Counted from the first letter of the stretch, positions 1 to 11,505 are shown. The stretch: DNA of 64,000 bases from Physcomitrium patens (GCF_000002425.4 NC_037253.1:19043602-19107601), one strand, 5' to 3'. Notes: generated from the sequence alone by a model not told the origin. Numbers and translations: made by a program.

Positions 1-708
1 ATACTTTCCCAATGCTATCTGGACATCTTCCGTTCTTTGCTCCAATTGTCGAATCCTAATAGCGAGAAGTTCTTCTCTTGACAATCTATCTTCCTATGGT
101 AGCATACTCCAAGTAAATACCTTTTTTTCAATCAGCATAATTGGTTTTCGACCTGTCATAAGTTCTACTGGCATATATCCTGTCACTGAACTATATGTTG
201 TTCGATCAGCCTATAATGCAAATGACAAAAGCCGTGGCCACTCTCTAACTTTCTCATTACAAGCTTTAACCAATGCTTTCACAATCGGTGGGTGACCGCG
301 TTCGCTTTTTGCATTCCCTTCCGGATTATAAGCAGTAGCCAGTGATAGTTTAACTCCACATCTTTCAAAGAACTTACGAGCTTCTTGTGCATTTAATTCT
401 CCATGATCTGTAGTGATTTTTCCTACACATCCGTAGCGGCAAATGACATCTTCAAGCAAAAACCTACAAATCCCCTCTGTAGATTTTGTCCTCAATGCTC
501 TTCCTTCTATTTAATTTGATAAATCTTCACGAGCTAAAACCAAATATCTCATCTGCCATAACCCAACTGGCATAATAACCAAATCAAAAACCCATTTAAA
601 ATGAATAGCCAGAACATACGTAGGATGAAGACCATCTTGATGTCGGATATTAGAATATGATTGACAAATTTCACATGACTCTACAAATGAGAGCACATCT
701 CGATACAT
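1..708 (-). pseudogene. Element A integrase (partial, broken)
   Basis: Integrase inserts the cDNA into the host genome. At 511-708 there is a CEIC pair from the zinc-binding domain and a first acidic residue in FDLV. At 211-495 there are TTDHG and SERGH, the second Asp and the Glu of the D,D-35-E triad. The conserved plant-gypsy stretch after the catalytic core (TGYMPVELMTGRKP) follows below position 210. A TAA at 511-513 and a TAG at 211-213 interrupt an otherwise continuous frame shared with RT. The C-terminus is cut by the window edge. Confidence 0.75.
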
Positions 709-936
709 ATTTTTCCACCAATATCGTTCCTTGAGTTTAGCAAAAGTAGCCCAGATTCCTCTATACCCTGTTCATAAACTATCATGAAACTCCTTTAATA
801 ATTTTAGTTTTTCTTCCCTTTTGTCCATCACTCGTCGTGGCATCCCAATTCCTTTCTTCGGTCTCTTCCATAAGAATCTATCTTGAAGTAAAAATCCATA
901 TGCTTTTTTTCTTATTTTTTTGAATTTTTCTGTAAA

Positions 937-1536
937 TCAATTCTCCTGCTTAGTCAAGGTATTCAAGTAATGACCAATATCCAATAATTCTCCTTCATAA
1001 GATTCTTCAAGAAATAGCTTGTCTTCTTTATTGAGATTTGATATCGAATAGAATTTCAATCCGACATCATCAATGTCTTCAACCATTTCGTCCTCCCTTT
1101 CGTATCTTGCTCGAGATAGCATGTCTGCTACTAAATTGTCCTTCCCAGTGATATGCTTAAATTCTGGATTTAGTGACTTAATATAAGCAATCCATCTCAA
1201 CATTGCAATATCTGGCGTTGAATAGTTAATAATCATTCCAAGCAATGGCAAGCAATCTGTTTCAATTACTACTACTGCCCCAATCAAATAGTCCTTTTCA
1301 GCTTTCATAGCCGAAACAACTCTCCAAAGTTCTCTTTTGACTTGCGAATATGCACGCTGATGAATACTTAAAACTTTAGCCCCAAATCGAACTGCAAATC
1401 TATTCCCATTTGAATCATCTTGACCCACAGCCCATCCAATGGCAATTGGACTAGCGTCCACAGTAAGAATTACTGGTCTATTGCACTTATAATAAACCTT
1501 CCTCAATATTGGAGGTGACATCAATAATTTCTTCAA
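937..1536 (-). pseudogene. Element A RNase H domain
   Basis: RNase H removes template RNA during reverse transcription. The block begins with LTVDASPIAIGW (first catalytic Asp) and continues with RELW (Glu), ETDCLPLL (Asp) and GKDNLVADMLSRA (final Asp), the expected order for Ty3-type RNase H. It is in the same frame as RT and separated from it by one stop at 1540-1542. The C-terminal 60 residues are the acidic linker towards integrase. Confidence 0.8.
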
Positions 1537-1539
1537 TCT

Positions 1540-3006
1540 TTACATTGCTTGAATATGCCTTTCTTCCCATTTAAATCGGTAACCCTTGCATAAGAGTTCA
1601 TATAATGGATCCACTATGTGAGCAAAATGAGGGATCCAGATTCGATAAAATACACATGCACCCAAAAACGTGCAAACCTTTGTTAAAGAATCACAATCCT
1701 CTTTCATCCTTCCAATTGCATCAACTTTAGTCGGATCTGGTTTTCTTCCGTAAGATCCACATAAATGTCCAACAATTACAACCTCTTGTACTCCAAATAC
1801 GGACTTCATATCCGATAATGTAAGATGAATTTCTCCAAGCCGAGTTAAAATCTTTTCACAATCTTGTATATGATCAACAACATATTTGCGACACCCCCTC
1901 GTATCTAAAGTTTCATCCTTGTCTCCTTCTCTGCACCTTTTTATAGGAACATCATCCAAAAAAGGCATAGTCTTTTCCGGAATAAAATCTCTCAATACCT
2001 TATTCATCCCATTCATCATATGCACAACTGAGTTGGTCGCACCTTGAAGAAGAGTGCATATTCTAACCAATCCAAGTGGTGTCCTCATTGTTGTCATATC
2101 CCTACTTCCTTCGACAAGTTGAAATTGACCATAACTTGAATACAAATCATCCATTGAATAGATCGTCCTTTCAGCAAACGCCTCAGCAAATTCATCTACA
2201 ATAGTCCCAATTCCTACATTCCTGACAGTTACTGCATTCACCGATTGCATATCTTGAATAAACCGTAGTGACCCATTCTTCTTAGGTACCATAAACCATC
2301 GACTAGAATACGGCGCAAATGAAGGTTCCAATATTTTCATCTTTATCTTTTCTTTTAATAGTTCCATCAATTTAGGTAAATGTGCCCTTGGTATTGGAAT
2401 CGGTCTTAGATTCCAAGGTACATGCGATACAGTGAAGATAACCATAGGTGTTATAATATTTGGATCCATACACCCAATTTCATGAGATTCGAAGGCAAAC
2501 GATCTATCTTGTTTAGCCAACATCTTTTTGAAGCAAGTAATTTCCTCTGGCAATAAGGAACCATCAGAACCAATCTTCAATTCTTCAAAAGTCTCTTTAA
2601 TAAACTGATGTCCAATATTCATTGGATCTCTTAAACTTGCTTCTTTTGATGCTTCTCCCATTTGTTCTTTAGAATCTTCTAGTAATGGTCCGGCAACAGG
2701 CTTTACCTTCTTATCTGCCGTTTTATATCTCGTCTCTACAGTGACTTCTAGTGCTTGAAAAGATTCAAGTATGGTATAAACCGCTCTTGAATGAATCTCA
2801 ATAATCTTATCATTATCCCCTAACCCAATAGATGTAATCAATTCCAATGAATCTTCCAGTCCATTTCCTTCATAAACACCTAAAATCCTCTCATCATCTT
2901 GCAATGTACCTAACTTATGTAATTCTCCTTCAATATTATATAATCTTTTTCTTTCTTTTCTTTTAAGATCATCAACTTTCTTATACATAATATTTCCATT
3001 TTCCAA
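1540..3006 (-). pseudogene. Element A reverse transcriptase
   Basis: The open stretch is 488 codons. The N-terminal third is a linker. RT motifs start near residue 200 with RPIPIPRAHLPKL, then FMVPKKNGSLRFIQD, YSMDDLYSSYGQFQL, RTPLGL and the active site MPFLDDVPIK near residue 350, followed by GHLCGSYGRKPDPTKVDAI and the thumb FLGACVFYRIWIPHFA. Both active-site Asp are present. The VPIK continuation and the long charged insert after it are unlike the ILIYS of typical plant gypsy RTs, so this is a divergent clade. The two related copies in the window are far more decayed. Confidence 0.85.
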
Positions 3007-3191
3007 AATATCAATAAAACTCGCATCAAAGGCACCTTCATCTCGCGAGAGTACCTCCTCTTTTGTACCTCCATAATCTCGCTTTACAGTGGTACCTCCC
3101 CAAAATCCTTAAATCCTTCAACATTCTTTGGCAATGGTTTCTCCCTCAACCTATCTCGATTCCATTCATGGTTAGGAGGTACTTTTAGAAA

Positions 3192-3551
3192 TTATACAAC
3201 TTTCCTCCCATCTTCGCTCCGTATCCTTGCATAAGTAGAACCATCGTTAAGTACTTTTGTTTCCATCCGTGTTGCCGTAGTATAAGGTTGTTCTAAAATC
3301 AATGGATAAGTTGTTGTATCTTGAACAAAGAAATGTTGCTCCGTCGCAACATCCCCAATCCGAATTTTGACATCTGGACAAGCTCCACATAATTCACCCC
3401 ATGTGTTATTAGCTGCTCGTATTGCCCATCCATGTTCCATATGAATTGGCCATTTTTGCTTCTTATAAAGATCTTTAGACATGAGATTTATTTCAGAACC
3501 ATAGTCGACTAAAACAACAATTGGTTCTTCTATATCTCCTACTTTCACCAA
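3192..3551 (-). pseudogene. Element A aspartic protease with DYGS active site
   Basis: Retropepsin-like domain, normally a dimer that cleaves the polyprotein. The active-site loop reads VLVDYGSEINLMS, where most retroviral proteases have D-S/T-G-A/S. The C-terminal flap and strand region is TTTYPLILEQPY. The same region in A3 reads DHGS and in E reads DFGL, so the unusual second residue belongs to the family and is not a private mutation. It is in frame with gag upstream; the frame changes before RT. Confidence 0.7.
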
Positions 3552-3755
3552 TAGCTCAGTAGTTGCCCTTGCTCAATGCTTTCGAGTATAATGGCTCAAA
3601 GTTTCCATTTCCTTATCACTATAATCTTCAAAGCGTACTCGTTGATTATACCCATTCTTTTCATTTGTTGGTTGCTTGTAACCAATATCAACCTCTTCTT
3701 CTTCTTTATATATTCTTGCATCAATAGCATGATTCATTCCAATTTCACCCATTAA

Positions 3756-4196
3756 TTACCTCTTTCGCTTAATGCTGTCAATGATAACATCATGAAACTC
3801 CTTCTTTACAATTTCCAAAACTTCTTTCAATGTGAATTCCACCTTAGCGTTTAATATACGTTCTTCCAACACCCCTTTCAAATTTGTTGCCGCTTCAATG
3901 TCAGAAAGTAGCTTATAAGCAATTGATTTGCCCTTATCTTTTGTCTCCTTTGTTTTTTCTCCCAATGATGCTGAGATATCGTTTACAGGGAATTCTTCTG
4001 AAGCTGCTTCCCGAGCCTTGTCTCCCTGAGTTTGCCTCTTAGAAGAATTTCCTTCTCTAGTATCATCAAAATTTCCTCGTCTCTTTTCTTCCATCAAAGC
4101 TTCATGTTGATTCTTAGCAATATATGCATGAACTGAAAGAGACTCATCAGGATCCTTCCAACCTATTCTACCTCGTATTATAGCTGCAGTCCTCAA
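3756..4196 (-). pseudogene. Element A gag-protease linker domain
   Basis: A charged 146-residue stretch in the gag frame between the nucleocapsid and the protease. The C-terminal half (YKLLSDIEAATNLKGVLEERI, shown as separate parts: DIEAATNLKG and EFTLKEVLEIVKKEFHD) recurs in E around 47310-47450 and in A3 around 54310-54460, so it is a conserved domain of this family rather than filler. I do not know its function. It resembles spacer domains seen upstream of retropepsin in divergent gypsy polyproteins. Confidence 0.55.
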
Positions 4197-4205
4197 TAAC
4201 GCTTG

Positions 4206-4508
4206 TCAAGGTAATTTCCCTTCTTGCATTGTAGAAACGGCAGAAGGCCAAAACTTACTAGTTTCCGTACTTCCACCAATTTCATCATCTACTCTAGCAC
4301 CATAACTTGCACTTTCTCGTGCTGCTGTTTCATGCTCTTTTAGGTAATCTTGAATCAATGCTCTCATTCCTCCCTTGCCAAAATTGGTTTGAAGAAGATC
4401 ATCTCTATCTTTCAATGCTATCTTCCCATCTTTCTAGCAAATAATTCCCTGTAGTATCATATTATTAAATTCATTGCAATCTTTTCTAGTTTGTGAAGCA
4501 TCATCACA
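4206..4508 (-). pseudogene. Element A nucleocapsid (degenerate CCHC knuckle)
   Basis: Follows the gag matrix/capsid block in frame. The zinc-knuckle spacing C-x2-C-x4-H-x4-C can be traced, but a TAG lies inside the first x2 and the His position is Gln (C..CDDASQTRKDC). Downstream is the family block LLQTNFGKGGMRALI, which also appears in A3 (TNFGKGG) and, altered, in E. The knuckle normally binds the genomic RNA; this copy cannot make an intact one. Confidence 0.65.
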
Positions 4509-5294
4509 CTAAATGCATCTTTGTACATATCCTTGTTTTGAAACATTCTTTGAATTATTTATAGAAGTATTCTCTTCAAGTCTTGCCAATTTGATTTGAA
4601 GATCTCGCATTCCTCGTATAATTTCTTCCATCCCCATATCTGCTTTCTTCGATAAGGATGTCGAAGGTTGAACTGTAGGCATTGTTGGTGGTGTTGTACG
4701 TACTGGAGCTTTGGGTGCTTGTACTGTTTTCGGAATATTACTCCTATCCTTCCTCCTTTCTCTTTTTGTAAGCAACCCCACTGCATCTTCAACGTTCTTC
4801 CACTTTGTTTTCAATCCTTCATCTTCTTCTTTGTCTTCAAGGAGGAGTTCTAATTTCCCTTGCAATTCTCCATCAGCAGCTTGAAGAAATAGATCAACTT
4901 TGTTCGGCTCCAATGTCAATTTTTCTACCTTTGATAATTGAGGGTACTGCCTCTCAAATTCTCTTAGTAGCTCTGTTGCTTGCAAATTCTTATTGAGCCG
5001 TTCAATCCATTCCAGAAATAGCTTCTTAGTAATGCGATCAGCATCTTCCAAGAAATATTCGTCTTTCAATGCATGTGAAAAAATCTTCCATGAATTTCCA
5101 TAACGATCCGTAATCAATGTTATATGGTCTCTTATCTCCGATATCGTGGCAAGTCCAAATTGTTCAACCATTTTCTTCTCTGAAACCCGATTTAATTCCA
5201 TTTCACGAATATAACATCTTAAATACCTTGAAATATTCCTCCCATCAAATTGATCAATTTTATTGACCACTGCTTGCAATGCGTTGGTTGCCAA
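4509..5294 (-). pseudogene. Element A gag N-terminal region
   Basis: A 261-codon open frame starting MATNALQAVVNKIDQFDGR. It has the helix-rich, charged make-up of a Ty3 capsid (IDQFDGRNISRYLRCYIREM, then LFLEWIERL and a basic, Pro/Thr-rich tail) and ends at the stop inside the zinc knuckle. Homologous starts are seen in A3 at 55655-55861 (MANKALPAVIDKIDQF) and in E near 44583 (KALQNMVNKHRRFNGRNI). The first Met lies about 210 bases inside the PBS. Confidence 0.7.
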
Positions 5295-5505
5295 AGCTTC
5301 CTTTTGATCATTGCTTTATTATTGCTGCATTGATAATGAGAAGGCTTGAAATATACTAGCAATAGACAGATCCATATGCATACCTTGTCCTTTAGAAGAA
5401 TCTCCACCAGAAACTCCTCCCAAAAATCCTTCAAATTTTTTATTTTCGTTTTCCATAAAATAAAGATAAAATCAAACGAAATCCAATACCTTCCACCTCA
5501 AGCTT

Positions 5506-5522
5506 TCACGTCGGGTTCACCA
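5506..5522 (-). other. Element A primer binding site
   Basis: On the minus strand, 4 nt after the LTR end, lies TGGTGAACCCGACGTGA. It begins with the TGG that pairs with a tRNA CCA end. I could not assign the tRNA. The equivalent site in A3 (56089-56105) differs at four positions, all C:G to T:A. Confidence 0.6.
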
Positions 5523-5526
5523 CTTA

Positions 5527-6786
5527 TGTCGTATTACGTGCTTTCCTGCTCGAGAATGCGCCAAGCGTTTGGCTGTAGAAGGTAGTATGGAGATTCACAA
5601 ATAGTCAAGCAGTCTATCAGTTTTTGACTATTGGAATATAAACAACTCCAAGAATACACCACAAATCTATACGAATGCCCTTCGACTGCTCGCCGAAGTC
5701 CTTTTTGTCCCAGCCGGTAGGTCTCTAGACGTTACAGAGAACCCCGAACAACCCAAACTGCTAATCTTCGATACCGCTTTATACTCACGATCTTGTTTCC
5801 ACTGACTGTCTCGTTAGATTAATCCAATAAATTTCATTCACTCCGCATACTCAATCCTATAGACATCCTTTTAATTCTTCATCACAGACGTAACTCGATT
5901 TCACAAAATAGTCAAGAGTAATCAAACCCACTTCATTAAAAATCCCGATTCACCATTACAACACTGACTTCAGCAACGATTGCCTCAGTCTTCCCAAATC
6001 CTATGAAGAAAAGAAAACCCAATTCTCTGTCTTCTTTCCCCGCTCAAAGCATGAAGCTAGCTCTCTGATTCTGCAAAAAAAAATCTCCAAAAACTTATTC
6101 TCTCCCCTAACCTTATCCTCTGAATTTCTTCAATCTTCCGTCTTGGATCCGGAATTGGCTCCCACCGTCAGAGCTTGGTTCCGAAATTGGCTCTGGCCGT
6201 CAGAGCTTTCTCCCCCGTTTTTACCTTAAAGAGATCCTTTTATCGAAAACAATGTTCCCTAAAACGGCACAGAGAACAGGACAGCCTAAAACAGAATCGA
6301 AACTCCATAATTGAGACTACATTGAGTCGCCCGACCAATTCAGGTCTCATATTGGCTAAGAGTCCAGTAGTAAGACCCAGATGTCCCCATAATTGGATCA
6401 AATTGGTCTTTCGTGTCAAATTGGCTGAGGCCTATAGTAATACCTGGATTTTCCCGTAATTAGATTCCATTGGGTTGCCCGGCCAATTTAGGTCTCATAT
6501 TGGGTATGAGGATCCGGATTGGATTCTTGAAATTGGATCCAATTGGTTCTTCGAACCAGGCTCACCTATCATGTGAATTGGTCCTTTCTCTTCCTGCTGA
6601 CTCCCGTTATTGGAATCGAACGGAGCATTTCAGTATGCCCCGGCTAAGTGTAACTGGGTGACTAAACCTGGCAACTCAGTATTTGCACTGGAGTTGGTCG
6701 TTGCTCCCAATATTCGAGGTAATTGAACATTAATAAAAGTCCCCTTTCTTTATATTTTCATGATATACTCATGTTACAACACGACA
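5527..6786 (-). repeat. Element A 5' LTR (A-type termini)
   Basis: The plus strand starts TGTCGTATTACGTG and ends ACAACACGACA, so the LTR ends are inverted (TGTCGT / ACGACA). The same ends recur at the LTRs at 21375-22696, 23738-25509 and 48790-50485 (one end each in decayed form). About 1260 bp. The interior differs strongly between copies: this one has no telomere-like repeat. A segment near 6600-6660 resembles 25600-25670. Confidence 0.7.
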
Positions 6787-6841
6787 ACGTCTTGGCGACA
6801 AGAAATTCCTCCAATTTTGGTTTGTAAAATTTTAAAAATTG

Positions 6842-7083
6842 GATGAAGTTAGAGCTATGGCTCTTTTGACTATGGAAGCTACACAACGTTGACATAAGAG
6901 TTATTATGATAGTAAATTATGTTTCAAAGCATTTCTACCTAATATTTTAATGCTTCTTTATGATAGCTAATTTTACAATTTTTTGGAGAAATTTCAAGTT
7001 TGTTGGTATGGATCATATCGTATAGTAGAAGGTTTTATTATTGATTTAGTTTCATTGGATATAGAAACTCTTTTATTACCTTA
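6842..7083 (+). pseudogene. Integrase C-terminal (GPY/F) fragment of an Athila/Tat-like element
   Basis: Translation gives DEVRAMALLTMEATQR, KSYYDSKL, a stop, FLEKFQVCWYGSYRIVEGF and LETLLLP. This is the module linking the integrase core to its C-terminus in plant Ty3/gypsy elements. It starts abruptly right after the A-type LTR and carries one in-frame stop. It is probably the 3' end of an element related to C. Confidence 0.65.
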
Positions 7084-7179
7084 GAAAAGCCATAAATTGA
7101 TAAAATCAGGATAGAAGAGGTAAATGGTTGAAATGGTTGAGACTAGGATTAAATTGAAGGTAAGATTGGGCTAAAAAAT

Positions 7180-8176
7180 ACTCAGGATAGGTTAGATTGA
7201 TACCCAGAGGTTGATCATTTGTAAGATAGGATCAAAATCAGACCTCTAGTCACTAAAACAATGGCCTAGGGCAAAATAGACTTTCATTTAAAGATTGGAG
7301 ATTAGAATTTGAGAACTAGCTTGAAGCTCTTTCCAAAAGCATAAAGGTTATTTTTGTAGGATTTTTGAAAACTTAACAATTATTGTTCAAAGTCAGGATT
7401 TGTATTTGTGATTTAGATTTTATATAATATAATTAGGACTAGGAATTTTGGCTGATTTGTGTAATTGGTGTAACATCTATAGTTCCAAATTTCAAATTAT
7501 TTGGATTATTGAGTGTGTTAAGTGTATACAAAATTTTGTGATAATCTAACGGTGTGGTTTAGAGATATTTAGTTTTTAGCACAAGAGAGTTTTGGAAGTT
7601 GGTAGTTTAGAGTTGAGTATAGTTTTTGTAATATCTAGAGATCTATGAGTCGGATCAAGGTCAAATTTGGCATGGTATTGAAAGACTTGAAGATTAAGCT
7701 GTATATGGTTAAAGAAAGAAAAATCGCTGTTAGGATTTTTTCTTCACTTTTCAAGTTAGTGGCCGAGTGACATCACTGCAATTTTTGGACATTTTTTTAC
7801 AATCTTTAAGTTGGATTGGGCTAAAAATTCTTAAGCATATAGAAGACTTACATTGACAATTACATGTAAAATTTTACATCAAGTAGATGATCAGATTAGA
7901 AATTACAGCTTATTAAAGCTCATTGATTAGGATTGGGGCTTACAAGAAAAATCTAAATTCCTTAAATATAAAATTAATAAGGTAATTGACGTTTATGTGT
8001 AATTGAGGCTACTAAGAAGAGTATTTTTTAGTACTTTTGAGGTCGAATTTGGATTATATTTTTCTCATGTAGATGAAACCTGTTAGGATCTTTTTTGGAT
8101 GTTTGTGAAACACAACCTCACCTTCCACAGCTAGGTGCCTAGTGCATTTCCAAGCAAGACAACATGTAGTACGACA
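7180..8176 (+). repeat. LTR end, A-type, plus orientation
   Basis: The last 90 bases (CCTTCCACAG ... CAAGCAAGAC ... TAGTACGACA) match the end of the LTR at 23738-25509. The block near 7230 (GATCAAAATCAGACCT) matches that LTR and, reversed, the one near 50150. The left boundary is a guess because the TGTCGTG start is missing. Confidence 0.5.
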
Positions 8177-8504
8177 GCGGGGCACTTAGTAGTAGTTGTC
8201 TTCAACATTTTGTACATTGTGGTTTGGAGCATACCAACTTGGAGTATAAGATTTATTTTAGCAAGCAAGAACTTAGTGTTAGTGCAAGCACAGAGTGACA
8301 AGCAAGTATTCCACAATGTTGATGGAAAGAGTGACGAGAGCTATAAACAAAGAAAAAAGTTGCGGTAATGTGAAGGTTAAGATTAATTTGAGGTTGTTGT
8401 CTCTTATAGTTCTTATTAATATGGAACTAATAAAGTTAAAATTTTGTTAGAATTCAAAAAGGCAGAGAAATTTTCAAAATATGCAGTTATATCAGATTCT
8501 GTGA

Positions 8505-9930
8505 TGGTTTGATGACTTGCCACAAATTGATGTAGGATTGTTAGAAGAATATATAACCAATTATGACTTAGGAGATGGTTTGAATGTTATCAAGGGGAGC
8601 ATTATTGGGATCGATGAGACTACCTTACAAGCAATATTGTACCTTCTAATTGGTGAGCTTGTGGTGGATATTGAAGTATCCAACAATTTCAGACCAAGAA
8701 GCTATTTCAAAGGTAGCATGTCATCATTCAAGAAGAATCAAGGTTGGAAAACAATGGAATAGATGCATTTTTTTTAGAAGTACTTAGGCTTAAATCGACA
8801 TACCACGTACATGTTCAAACAACTATTGTTTGTTACAGTAGGAATGCTAGAAGATATGGTGTTTAATTAGGCAAATTTTGTAGTAACTAGAATCCATGTG
8901 GAAATAGGAGCTAAGCAAAAGACAGAGAAATTTGCATCTTTGTTTTGCTCCAATTATATATAGTCTATGATTGCATATATATTAAATCAAATACCACCAG
9001 TAAGAGAGAATAATATGCCTTCTTCAATGTATCAACAAAGTATTTGGAATTTAATAGTTTTGAAAACTAGTCTCGGAGTTGTGGTGCATAAAATTAAGAA
9101 ATCAAGTAACTCATTGGGACAGGAGGCTATATTAGAGATTCTACCAAAGAAGATTTTAATTTTTTTGGCAATCAAGGTAGAGGCTGAAGTTTATATTTCG
9201 ATGGACATAAACTAATTAGTATTTCTATGGAATAGAATACCACAAAGGATGAATCTTAAGGATGTCATATTAGCTCAAATTTTTCAATTATAGCTCACGG
9301 TGAATAAATTGAATGAAGAAGGAAATTTAAAATAGCAATTAGAGGCAAATAAGAAAGAATTATTGAGGCAAAGCCATTGAATTAAGGAATAGGATCAAAT
9401 TATCTAGAAAAATATAGAATTCAAGTTACTATTGGAGCATAGATTCAAGAAGAAAGAAGAAGTTTTGAAAAAAAAAAAAAATGCATTCAATGTATTATAG
9501 AAGGCCAAAAATAAGACCTAATCGAAATTTAAAGTATATCAATATTGGAATGAAAAAAACAAAGTGTGAGTTGAAAATAAAATGAGAAAAGATAATATTA
9601 TTGAAATAGAAAAAGTAGACATTGAATGACCAATATAGAATTGAAAGAAAAAAATTATAGGAAAAAATTGAAACCTTGAAGGCTGTAGTGACAAATTGGA
9701 GGTTGATTTAGCTAATATTGGTCAATCACAAATGTCTATTCTACATGTTTTAATAATTGATGAATTAAAGGAGAAAGTAAGGCAATAGCAGCACCATTTG
9801 GAAGGGAAGGATGTCAAGATACTATTGTTGGAGGCTCAAGTTTTTGAATTAGGAGCGTATAATAAAGACTTGTCAACCTAATTGAGGAGAGAGCTAATAG
9901 AAGTATTGATGAATGGATAGTTTAGAAGGC
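8505..9930 (+). pseudogene. Decayed single-frame coding region, coiled-coil C-terminus, unknown
   Basis: One reading frame can be followed from about 8505 to 9630 with only stop codons, mostly TAG, and no obvious indel. The N-terminal part includes LPQIDVGLLEEYITNYDLGD and NNFRPRSYFKGSMSSFKKNQ, then LNRHTTYMFKQLLFVTVGML. The rest is Leu/Glu/Lys-rich with heptad-like spacing (LTVNKLNEEGNLK, QLEANKKELLRQ), and similar coiled-coil text continues in another frame to about 9930. I do not recognise the family. It lies between two LTR remnants, so it may be an accessory or gag-like gene of a retroelement, or a captured host gene. Confidence 0.45.
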
Positions 9931-10035
9931 AGAATAGATGATGTAGTCAGAAAAAATAGTTATCATTGATTGTATAGTGGTTGGCATTTTGAAGAAAGCA
10001 TAAGTAGATTGAAGAAGCAGTAGAAAGGACTAGAC

Positions 10036-10674
10036 TATGGTAGTCATGAGCCAAAGTAAGCTTGGTGCTATCTCTTTGTTCTTTGTTTTTTTTACAAAAG
10101 AAGAATCATGGATAGTTTTTGAATAATATGAAGTGAAATTTTAGAATGAAAGAAAGATTTGATATAGATGATATCAAATAAAAAATTAAATTTATTGTAT
10201 ACTAAATTATAAGTAAAAGATTGGAAAGTCAATAATGGAAGATGTTTTTGAAGTATGGATATGACTGGAAGAATTATAATACATTGAATATTGAGATTCA
10301 AGAAGAAGTATGTATAATCTAGAATTATGTGAAGCAGATTACTAGGAATGACAGTTAGTTTGGAAAATTTCAATGATTGGATTATGGAATGTTTTATGCA
10401 GTCTTTTAAGATAGTGTAGTATTACCTATTGTTGTCATAAGTTTGGAGAGGAGAAGAGATAGTGAATAAATAAGATAGAATTATCAATTGCAATATTTTC
10501 TTTGATAGAATGTAAAAGACATATAACATTCTTGAGTATTTTAGTTATTTAAGAGACAATTAATTGTGTGATCTTAATATGAAAATTCATGTAAAAAGTC
10601 TTTTCTTATGTTCAAATCTCCTTATATAGGTTTATTTTGTTTAGATTAGTCTAGAGTAAATAAAATAACAATCA
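10036..10674 (+). repeat. Element C-family LTR (left copy)
   Basis: Matches the LTR at 17586-18141 along its length: start AGTCATGAGCCAA.GTAAGCT, middle TGCAGTCTTTT.AAAGTG-like, TTAATTGTGTGATC, end TATATAGGTTTATT and AACAATCA. No primer site follows, so it is a solo or 3' LTR. About 260 bases beyond it the chromovirus B1 is inserted. Confidence 0.65.
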
Positions 10675-10939
10675 CAAGATTCATAATATTTTCTAATATA
10701 TCAAAAGATAGAAATTGTCTTTGATGGTTTTTCTAATATTTTATTTAAAGGAAGTTATAAATGCCTTAACATTGATGAAATATAGGAGTAGTCTTTTAAC
10801 CTTAGTATAAGATACTATCAATGATTAAAAAGATATATCAACCATCTTTGAAAGAAAATAGATCAAAGTATGTCATAAATATAATTTATTGTATCTTAAA
10901 CTTCTTCAACATATAATCATTGCTGCTTATGGAACTTAT

Positions 10940-11491
10940 TGTCAAGGACAAGAACTTGATGAAAGCTAAAGAGTAAGTGAGACTTTTCTCAAAAAGAAAT
11001 AGGACAAAATAGAAATAGGTATATTAAGAAAGAAAATGGAATGGCTATTGCCAAAATACAAGAAAACTAGAGACCCTTGAAACTAGACTAGAAGCAAGAA
11101 AGGAGTTGACAAGAGTGAAGAAGCCTTCACTCTTGTCTCTATATATACTATCTAACTAGGGGCTACGTGGCAACGTTCTATAGGACCTCCAATATGTGTT
11201 GACTTTGTAGGATACATGCCTTGACTTACAAGGCAAGTTTTTCTACGTGTGGGCCACATAGTTAGCTTGATCTTCAAGCTAACAACATGTGTGGCACATG
11301 GCCAACTTGTTGACCACGTTTCTAATCCAAAAAGTCAATTAAAGACACCTATGAAGTCAAAGCAGCGTCTAGGAAGTTTCTAGGAAGCTTCTATATTAAA
11401 TATTATACAATTAACTTACTTTTATCTACTTTTACTTACTTCTACCTATTTCTATATGTAATTATTAGCTTACATGATTATGGCCGTGACA
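10940..11491 (-). repeat. Element B1 3' LTR
   Basis: 552 bp, plus-strand start TGTCAAGGACAAG, end GGCCGTGACA. Identical to the other LTR except at six sites. It contains the same TATA box (11140-11147), predicted transcript start region (11106-11116) and heat-shock-type module (11372-11392). The preceding five bases, CTTAT, are the target duplication. Confidence 0.93.
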
Positions 11492-11505
11492 TTACCCCCC
11501 CTTCT
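11492..11505 (-). other. Element B1 polypurine tract
   Basis: On the minus strand AGAAGGGGGGGTAA abuts the TG of the 3' LTR. A G-rich purine run here primes plus-strand DNA synthesis. The same run is next to the B2 LTR at 59847-59860. Confidence 0.85.

Larger units (their letters stand above)
1..6786 (-). mobile_element. Element A: divergent Ty3/gypsy LTR retrotransposon, left-truncated
   Basis: Reading right to left: 5' LTR (5527-6786), primer site, gag with zinc-knuckle remnant, aspartic protease, reverse transcriptase, RNase H and integrase, which runs off the left edge. The PR-RT-RH-IN order defines Ty3/gypsy. Gag through protease lie in one frame (5294 to 3192) and RT through integrase in another (3006 to 1). 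The breaks are nearly all single in-frame stops, plus one frame change between 3192 and 3006. The 3' LTR is outside the window. Two more internal copies of the family are in the window: E (from 44580, +) and A3 (50486-56105, -). Confidence 0.85.
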
